From: Pseudopedobacter beijingensis
Lineage (GTDB): Bacteria; Bacteroidota; Bacteroidia; Sphingobacteriales; Sphingobacteriaceae
Assembly: GCF_042678145.1 (NCBI RefSeq)
Contig: NZ_JBHUDG010000001.1
Coordinates: 1 to 64,000, forward strand
Direction: 5' to 3'
Length of the DNA: 64,000 nt
Position numbers and translations under genes: made by a program. Positions 58,613 through 64,000 of this stretch are shown here, one piece after another. Under the pieces are notes generated by a model. It had not been told where the DNA came from and searched no databases. It saw only the letters and a program-made list of their open reading frames with translations. How positions within the stretch are numbered: the stretch's first letter is position 1; every line of letters begins with the position of its first letter.

Positions 58613-59665
58613 ATGAACACGAATAAGATTTATGGTTTTGGAATTTTAGGAGCAGGAGCTATTGCGGATATACATGCGGATGCTATTTCGAAGATTGCTA
58701 ATGCCAAACTGATTGGTGTTTATAACCGTAATTTTGATAAAGCGCAATCTTTTTCCGAAAGACAGGCCTGTGAAGCCTTTGAAGAGCTCGACGCTCTGTT
58801 AGAAAGAGAAGATCTTGATATTATTTGTGTTTGCACTCCGTCTGGTTTGCATGAAGAGCTCGCACTAAAAGCCATCCAAAAAGGAAAACATTGTTTGATA
58901 GAAAAGCCTCTGGAAATTAATACGCAACGTTGCGATCGGTTAATTGCAGAAGCCAACAAACAGGGAGTACAATTAGGTGTGATTTTCCAAAGCAGGTTTT
59001 ATCCGGAAAGTAAACTGATTAAGCAAGCTATAGACAAGCAATGGTTTGGTAAGCTGGCCATAGGCAGTGCCTATGTGAAATGGAGTAGAAGTGAGGCTTA
59101 CTACCAACAGAATGCATGGCGTGGCACCTGGGCTTTTGATGGAGGAGGAGTTTTAATGAATCAGGGAATTCATGCAGTGGATGTGTTGCAATGGTATATG
59201 GGAGAGGTAGAAAGTGTGCAGGCTATGACAGGCAATTTCAGACATCAGCAAATAGAAGTAGAAGATACAGTGGTAGCTATACTTCGTTTTAAAAGTGGGG
59301 CATTAGGTACTATCGAGTGTTCTACGGCGCTGCATCCCGGTTTTTTAAAACGTATTGAAATCACAGGAACGGAAGGTTCTGTAATTATGGAAGATGCCGA
59401 TATTACTCATTGGGAGTTTTCCAATATAGAAGCAAATACTTCTTATATCGTTAAAACCAAAGACGAGGCTAAAGGGGCAAACGGAGGAGTTTCTAATCCA
59501 ATGGCAATAAGCTCTCTAGGGCACCAATTGCAAATGGAGGATTTTATACAGGCATTAATTACTTCAGGACAACCATTTATTGATGGCGAAGAAGGCAAGA
59601 AATCTGTGAAGATTATTGAAGCAATTTATGAGAGTGCCAAGACTGGAAAAGCAGTTGAATTGTAG
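58613..59665 (+). CDS. Gfo/Idh/MocA-family oxidoreductase
   Basis: The protein has 350 residues with an N-terminal Rossmann fold (GFGILGAGAIADIHADAI), the conserved EKP motif (LIEKPLE, about residue 97) whose Lys is catalytic, and a C-terminal alpha/beta domain containing GGGVLMNQGIHAVDVLQWYM. It reduces or oxidises a sugar, sugar acid or inositol with NAD(P). The natural substrate is not evident. It starts 27 bases after mutS but has no functional link to it. Confidence 0.9.
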   Translation: MNTNKIYGFGILGAGAIADIHADAISKIANAKLIGVYNRNFDKAQSFSERQACEAFEELDALLEREDLDIICVCTPSGLHEELALKAIQKGKHCLIEKPLEINTQRCDRLIAEANKQGVQLGVIFQSRFYPESKLIKQAIDKQWFGKLAIGSAYVKWSRSEAYYQQNAWRGTWAFDGGGVLMNQGIHAVDVLQWYMGEVESVQAMTGNFRHQQIEVEDTVVAILRFKSGALGTIECSTALHPGFLKRIEITGTEGSVIMEDADITHWEFSNIEANTSYIVKTKDEAKGANGGVSNPMAISSLGHQLQMEDFIQALITSGQPFIDGEEGKKSVKIIEAIYESAKTGKAVEL

Positions 59666-59668
59666 CTT

Positions 59669-60046
59669 TTAAGTCTTAGGAGAAATATCGTTAGCATTCT
59701 TATTACTTTCAAGCAGGAGTTTGCCCCAATCGTTCAGTTGCCATAAAACTTTAACCAATTCTTTGCCAAGAGACGTTAACGAATATTCTACCCGTGGCGG
59801 AAGTTCAGGAAAAGAAATCTTGGTTAAAATACCACTTTGTTCCATTTCCTTTAATTGTTGATTGAGTACCCGTCTATCCACTTTGCCAATACCTTTCAGA
59901 AACTCGCTCGGACGTTTTTTACCTTCGTTTATTTGCCAGACTATAGGGATTTTCCATTTGCCGCTAATGGTATTTACAGCAAACTCCAATGGGCAAACTT
60001 TTTCTTCAATTTTTGCTTCTTTTGTTGTTAGTTGTGATTCGCTCAT
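59669..60046 (-). CDS. HxlR-family transcriptional regulator
   Basis: The protein is 125 residues from ATG 60046 (MSESQLTTKEAK); the longer in-frame start at 60082 adds 12 residues and is less typical. The winged-helix core has CPLEFAVNTISGKWKIPIVW, a Cys often used for redox or electrophile sensing, then RRVLNQQLKEMEQSGILTK and PPRVEYSLTSLGKEL. A perfect palindrome lies just upstream (60099-60119) and could be its operator. It diverges from an AlkD-like gene and ends four bases from the convergent oxidoreductase gene. Confidence 0.85.
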   Translation of the reverse strand: MSESQLTTKEAKIEEKVCPLEFAVNTISGKWKIPIVWQINEGKKRPSEFLKGIGKVDRRVLNQQLKEMEQSGILTKISFPELPPRVEYSLTSLGKELVKVLWQLNDWGKLLLESNKNANDISPKT

Positions 60047-60098
60047 TATTTTTAGTGGATTTTTCATCGCTGAATGTCTCATTTAATAAAGTTGACTT

Positions 60099-60119
60099 TT
60101 TTATCCCATAGGGATAAAA
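60099..60119. promoter_or_regulatory. Perfect 9-bp palindrome, candidate HxlR operator
   Basis: TTTTATCCC (60099-60107) and GGGATAAAA (60111-60119) flank ATA. It lies 16-52 bases upstream of the HxlR start codons and within the divergent promoter region. Winged-helix dimers usually bind such sites. Autoregulation is an inference. Confidence 0.5.
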
Positions 60120-60259
60120 TTATGCGGTATTGTCTATTTCAAAAACGTTATAAATATTTGTGTAAAATTAAGCAAAATTAATATGGTGAATTTAGCAGAG
60201 CAAACAGAAGGAAGGCTAGACCTAATAATTTTGATAATAAACTTATGAAATAGCTGTAA

Positions 60260-61057
60260 ATGACAAAAAGAAAAGGAGCACGCTCCACTAAAGATATCCC
60301 GAAAAGTATTTTAGAACAACTTAATTCAGGGGAAATTGAGACTGCAAATCTTGTAGAATGGCTGGCTGTAGATCAAAGGCTTTTGTTGGGAAATTTGCTT
60401 GAACAAAATGGACGAACTGATTATTTAAAACCTGTTCTGGCAAAAATAGACGAGCTTAAGAAGCAAACTGTAAACACGATAAATGAAGCTATTGGGACTG
60501 GGATTTTTGAATTAATTACACAACATAGCGATGAAGGTTTTTTGATTATCATGTCAAAGCATAGTGCAGATCTTGTTCGTTGTTGGGTAACTTATACTAT
60601 AGGGAAAAACGAAAGTTTGAATATAACGGAAACATTAGAGAATATTAAACCCTTTTCTGCAGATAAACACTTTGGAGTAAGAGAAATTTGTTGGATGGCT
60701 GTAAGGCCAAAGATTGTACAAAACCTTACAAAAAGTATTGAAATCCTTTCTGCGTGGACTACAAATGAAGACGAAAACATCCGAAGATTTGTAACCGAAG
60801 CTACAAGACCACGAGGAGTTTGGTGTGAACATATTGAAGAATTAAAACGTAATCCCCAATTGGCTTTACCCATTTTAGAACCTTTAAAATCAGATCAATC
60901 TAAATATGTGCAGGATAGCGTGGGGAATTGGCTGAATGATGCGAGTAAAACTCAACCCGGATTTGTAAGAGAACTTTGTAAACGATGGGAAATTGAAAGC
61001 AATACGAAAGAAACAAAATACATTATCAAAAAAGCTTTAAGAACGCTCAATAAATAA
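60260..61057 (+). CDS. AlkD-like DNA alkylation repair protein (HEAT-like)
   Basis: This 265-residue helical-repeat protein matches the DNA alkylation repair (AlkD/PF08713) family: HFGVREICWMAVRP, then SAWTTNEDENIRRFVTEATR-PRGVW, then YVQDSVGNWLNDASKTQPGF with the family's V(Q/R)..V.NWLND..K.(H/Q)P pattern. AlkD removes N3- and N7-alkylated bases without flipping them. Catalytic identity is not certain, since some relatives lack activity. It diverges from an HxlR regulator that could control it. Confidence 0.8.
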   Translation: MTKRKGARSTKDIPKSILEQLNSGEIETANLVEWLAVDQRLLLGNLLEQNGRTDYLKPVLAKIDELKKQTVNTINEAIGTGIFELITQHSDEGFLIIMSKHSADLVRCWVTYTIGKNESLNITETLENIKPFSADKHFGVREICWMAVRPKIVQNLTKSIEILSAWTTNEDENIRRFVTEATRPRGVWCEHIEELKRNPQLALPILEPLKSDQSKYVQDSVGNWLNDASKTQPGFVRELCKRWEIESNTKETKYIIKKALRTLNK

Positions 61058-61469
61058 ATTCTTGATAGTTATTATTTGAGATGTAAAATTTGATAGAGAG
61101 CTTAGTTTGGGCTAAATATATATTGAATTTTATTTATTGGTCTTAAAAAAATGTTTAAGCTCCAAACGGGGAGAATGGAGCCTAAACTAACCAATTATAA
61201 ACCTGACTCAAAGGTAAGGCGAAAAGGTGAATAAGCCAAGCCTGTTAACATTATTTAACAGAATGATAACATAGATAGCGATTATCTAGCAAAGGTTTTT
61301 TAGCTACGACAGTTAAACCAACCTTTGAATCAGTTGTTTATTGAAAAGAGTTGTCTTTTAGTTGTTGATATAGTCATGTTATGGTCTATAAAAGAAAGAG
61401 GGGCTGAACAAAGGAGGAGATTAACTATATAAAAAATATTAAATTTGCCATCGTTTTTGTATAGTGTAT
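61058..61469. other. 412-bp gap with one imperfect hairpin and a promoter-like box
   Basis: TTTAAGCTCCA (61154-61164) pairs with TGGAGCCTAAA (61176-61186) with one mismatch, near the end of the AlkD-like gene. TAAATTTG at 61440-61447 fits the TAnnTTTG -7 consensus and lies 22 bases before the next start codon. I see no gene here. Confidence 0.45.
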
Positions 61470-63155
61470 ATGCCCTTATTACCTTCTTGTTTTACCAGAT
61501 TTTTGACGCCGATAGATACTATTGCGTTGCCCGAAAAGTTTAATTACCCATTCTATTACGAGCCTCATCCTTTATGTATTGTAGCGGCTAAAGAATTACA
61601 AGAGTATCTTCAAACACAACAGGATTGGATTCATAATTTTGGTTTGGATAATACCCAAACAGGGTTGGTTATAGGTAAAATGTTTGGGGTGTTGGTTGTA
61701 CAGCATCAATCGGGAGAATTGGGGTATCTGGCTGCTTTCTCCGGTAAATTAGCAGGTAGCAATCATCATAAAGGATTTGTTCCGCCTGTTTTTGACGTAC
61801 TGGAAGAAGGAGGATTTTTCCTGGAAGGGGAAAAAGAATTAAATCAGATAAACCGGACTATAGAACAGCTAGAGCAGGACGAGTCATTTCAACAACTGCA
61901 AAAAAATACGGAGATTAAACTGGCCGAAATAATCCATCAAATAGAAGAAGAAAAACGGAAGCTCAGAGAAGGGAAAAAAGACCGTAAAATAAGGCGGGAA
62001 ACAGCTAAAGAAGAATTGAGCGAAGGGGAATATCTGGAACTATGTGAATTGTTGAAAGAGGAAAGCTTAAAGCAGCAATATTTTGCCAAAAAAGATTTGC
62101 AGGTTTTACAAACCAAGCAGGAAGAGCTCTCCGGGGAGTTAGAAACCTATACCAATCGCATTCATCATTTAAAAGAATCCAGAAAAGGAAAATCATCAGC
62201 TTTACAGCAGCGTATTTTTGAGCAGTATGCTTTTCTGAATTATAATGCAGAAAGTAAAAACCTGGCAGATATATTTAATTATGAGCTGAAAATAGCGCCC
62301 CCGGCAGGAGCGGGTGAGTGTGCAGCTCCAAAGCTATTGCAATATGCTTTTCAGCATCATCTGAAACCCATTTCTATAGCAGAGTTTTGGTGGGGGCAAT
62401 CTCCGGCATCTGAAATCAGAAAACATAAAGATTTTTACCCGGCCTGCAGAGGAAAGTGCGAACCTATACTAAAGCATATGCTTAAGGGACTGGAAGTTGA
62501 CGAAAATCCTATGCTGGTAAATCCTGCCGAAGGTAAAAGTGTGAGTATGGTGTATGAAGATGATTTTATGTGCGTGATTAATAAACCTGCCGAATTTCTT
62601 TCTGTAGCAGGAATACATATTAAAGATTCTGTTTACGAAAGAATGCGGGCAAAATTTCCGGATGCTACAGGTCCTTTGGTGGTGCATCGTTTAGATATGT
62701 CAACTTCGGGGTTAATGCTGATTGCTAAAAACGAAGAGATTTATAAGAAATTACAAAGCCAGTTTATAAAACGTACGGTAGAAAAACGTTATGTGGCTTT
62801 ACTTGACGGAGAGATAGTTGACGATGAAGGAATGATAGATTTACCGTTAAGGGTAGATTTAGATGACAGGCCCCGGCAGTTGGTATGTTATGAATACGGA
62901 AAGCCTGCGCGAACGAAATGGAGAGTAATTACTAGAAAAGAAGGGAAAACCAAAGTTAATTTCTGGCCTATAACTGGCAGAACACATCAGTTAAGGGTGC
63001 ATGCAGCACATGTTCTGGGATTAGGAACCCCTATTGTAGGTGACGATATTTACGGAACTAAGTCTCAGCGACTTCATTTACATGCCGAATGGATTAAATT
63101 TAAACACCCTGTCTCTGGAAAAGAAATTAGTTTTTGTGTAGAAGCAGATTTCTAA
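61470..63155 (+). CDS. RluA-family pseudouridine synthase with long N-terminal extension
   Basis: The protein is 561 residues from ATG 61470 (MPLLPSCFTRF); GTG 61464 adds two. The C-terminal about 200 residues form the RluA catalytic domain, with the catalytic Asp in HRLD (about residue 407) and RTHQLRVHAAH later. The N-terminal about 330 residues include LCIVAAKELQEYLQ, FSGKLAGSNHHKGFVPPVFD and a long coiled coil (about residues 115-250, Glu/Lys/Gln-rich). This matches the long RluA-type proteins of Bacteroidota. It converts a uridine in rRNA or tRNA. It overlaps the convergent TamB gene by four bases. Confidence 0.85.
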   Translation: MPLLPSCFTRFLTPIDTIALPEKFNYPFYYEPHPLCIVAAKELQEYLQTQQDWIHNFGLDNTQTGLVIGKMFGVLVVQHQSGELGYLAAFSGKLAGSNHHKGFVPPVFDVLEEGGFFLEGEKELNQINRTIEQLEQDESFQQLQKNTEIKLAEIIHQIEEEKRKLREGKKDRKIRRETAKEELSEGEYLELCELLKEESLKQQYFAKKDLQVLQTKQEELSGELETYTNRIHHLKESRKGKSSALQQRIFEQYAFLNYNAESKNLADIFNYELKIAPPAGAGECAAPKLLQYAFQHHLKPISIAEFWWGQSPASEIRKHKDFYPACRGKCEPILKHMLKGLEVDENPMLVNPAEGKSVSMVYEDDFMCVINKPAEFLSVAGIHIKDSVYERMRAKFPDATGPLVVHRLDMSTSGLMLIAKNEEIYKKLQSQFIKRTVEKRYVALLDGEIVDDEGMIDLPLRVDLDDRPRQLVCYEYGKPARTKWRVITRKEGKTKVNFWPITGRTHQLRVHAAHVLGLGTPIVGDDIYGTKSQRLHLHAEWIKFKHPVSGKEISFCVEADF

Positions 63156-64000
63156 TCATCGTCTTCTGTACGGATAGGGGTGGCAGCAGGACGAGTATTT
63201 TGCTTTTTCTCTTTGTTTTGATTTGGGATAGTAGCAGCAGCGCGTCTTCTTGCAAAGATATTTCTTATAAACTCGGTAAAAGTGTCGTATTCCTGTGTAA
63301 ATACCAAACCCATACCGTTAATATAAATATCAGTATTGAGGTTGAAGAAATCTCTGTTGCTGGGGCGCTGGAATACCTTGGCAACAAAACTACCATCTTT
63401 GTTGATGTTGTAGGTCATTTCCAGATCGCGGGTTAAATCGGTAAAACTACTGTTCAGGATATTGTTGTCCAGCATGTTTTCCATATTGTATTTATTATTT
63501 ACAAAGTTTCCACTAATCTTCAATCGGTTATCCAGAAAACTATAGCTACCCCCAATTTCGTTCTGAGACCTTACATTAATATCCAGGTTCTTAATGTTTA
63601 ACGATTGCGAAATGATGGTGTTAATTTTGCTAAAAGCAAGTTCCAGACCAGACCCAATTAAATCACTGTTAGAAAAACCTAATCCAGAACCAGAGCTTCC
63701 ATTGAAATTATTTCTTACCACTAAGTTAACCACTTGCTGTGCCTCGTTATCCTGATTGTCCAGATAGCCTTGCAATTCGGTTTTGATACCCGAATTATTA
63801 GGGAATTGCAAAGCGAAATTAATATTAGGATTCATTAGTGGACCGTTTAACATCATGGCAGCTTCAGCTAAAACCCTTTCTGTTTTTCGGTCATCGGGTA
63901 AAGTCCTTCCGGCAGCCTGATAAAGCGGTAATAAACTTGTTCTGGTAGAGTAAACCGCATTCAGGTTAATATTGGCATCTACGGGGTTACCTGTCCATCG
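63152..64000 (-). CDS. TamB translocation/assembly module, C-terminal part (partial)
   Basis: The frame is open to the window edge and encodes the last 282 residues of a large protein. WTGNPVDANINLNAVYSTRT, NGPLMNPNINFALQFPN and NMENMLDNNILNSSF match the DUF490/TamB C-terminal domain, which contacts outer membrane proteins and, with AsmA-like repeats upstream, moves lipids or proteins to the outer membrane. The tail is polar (NQNKEKKQNTRPAATPIRTE). The start and most of the protein lie outside the window. Confidence 0.85.
   Translation of the reverse strand, partial: RWTGNPVDANINLNAVYSTRTSLLPLYQAAGRTLPDDRKTERVLAEAAMMLNGPLMNPNINFALQFPNNSGIKTELQGYLDNQDNEAQQVVNLVVRNNFNGSSGSGLGFSNSDLIGSGLELAFSKINTIISQSLNIKNLDINVRSQNEIGGSYSFLDNRLKISGNFVNNKYNMENMLDNNILNSSFTDLTRDLEMTYNINKDGSFVAKVFQRPSNRDFFNLNTDIYINGMGLVFTQEYDTFTEFIRNIFARRRAAATIPNQNKEKKQNTRPAATPIRTEDDD

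Overview
The window is a piece of chromosome from a Bacteroidota bacterium, most likely Sphingobacteriaceae (Pedobacter/Sphingobacterium-like). Evidence for this: low GC, SusC/SusD pairs with a FecI-type ECF sigma and FecR, type IX secretion (T9SS) sorting domains with a PorP/SprF partner, lineage-restricted families (DUF6266, DUF5689, DUF4249, DUF5017), and AT-rich promoters with TAnnTTTG-like -7 boxes rather than strong Shine-Dalgarno sites. The genus is an inference.

Layout. 1-400 is a mobile-element border: the 5' end of an IS3-type transposase, a cluster of short TTTACAC repeats, and the displaced 3' half of a tRNA-Pro(GGG) that looks like an attachment site. 670-6170 holds small accessory genes: a lipoprotein, a pyrimidine-dimer glycosylase, a GNAT-YoaP protein, two cold-shock-domain proteins, a Crp/Fnr regulator, an HTH protein and DUF6266. 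6300-24300 is one polysaccharide-utilisation-type locus: ECF sigma, a frameshifted FecR, SusC, SusD, two proteins built on CBM6-like modules, an FG-GAP lipoprotein, a T9SS cargo protein, a sialidase-like propeller, a GH20 hexosaminidase and a sialate O-acetylesterase. It points to sialylated or N-acetylhexosamine-rich glycans. The anti-sigma break lies in the part expected to receive the signal from the SusC STN domain.

24366-31680 includes a divergent locus pairing two exported nucleases (DNA/RNA non-specific endonuclease; endonuclease/exonuclease/phosphatase) with a TonB-dependent receptor and a DUF5689 lipoprotein. I read this as a nucleic-acid (eDNA) scavenging system built like a PUL. 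Its shared promoter region carries 11-bp-phased TTAA repeats and a perfect palindrome. This is the best candidate for a little-described system here. 31725-43500 is mainly housekeeping: TrmH-type methyltransferase, YdeI-like protein, DbpA-like helicase, a TonB receptor/DUF4249 pair, a Gre-like factor, a YbiT-type ABC-F protein, a porin and an SDR enzyme.

44219-54047 is a 2980-residue BspA-like surface protein with four DUF285 blocks (18, 15, 12 and 9 units), at least eight MBG repeats and a type B T9SS sorting domain, followed by its PorP/SprF partner. 54223-64000 carries a MATE exporter, MutS, a Gfo/Idh/MocA oxidoreductase, an HxlR regulator, an AlkD-like protein, an RluA-type pseudouridine synthase with a long N-terminal extension, and the C-terminal end of TamB, which runs off the window. 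Two related structured repeats (34307 and 54067) fill convergent intergenic gaps. All function calls come from reading motifs; no database search was run.
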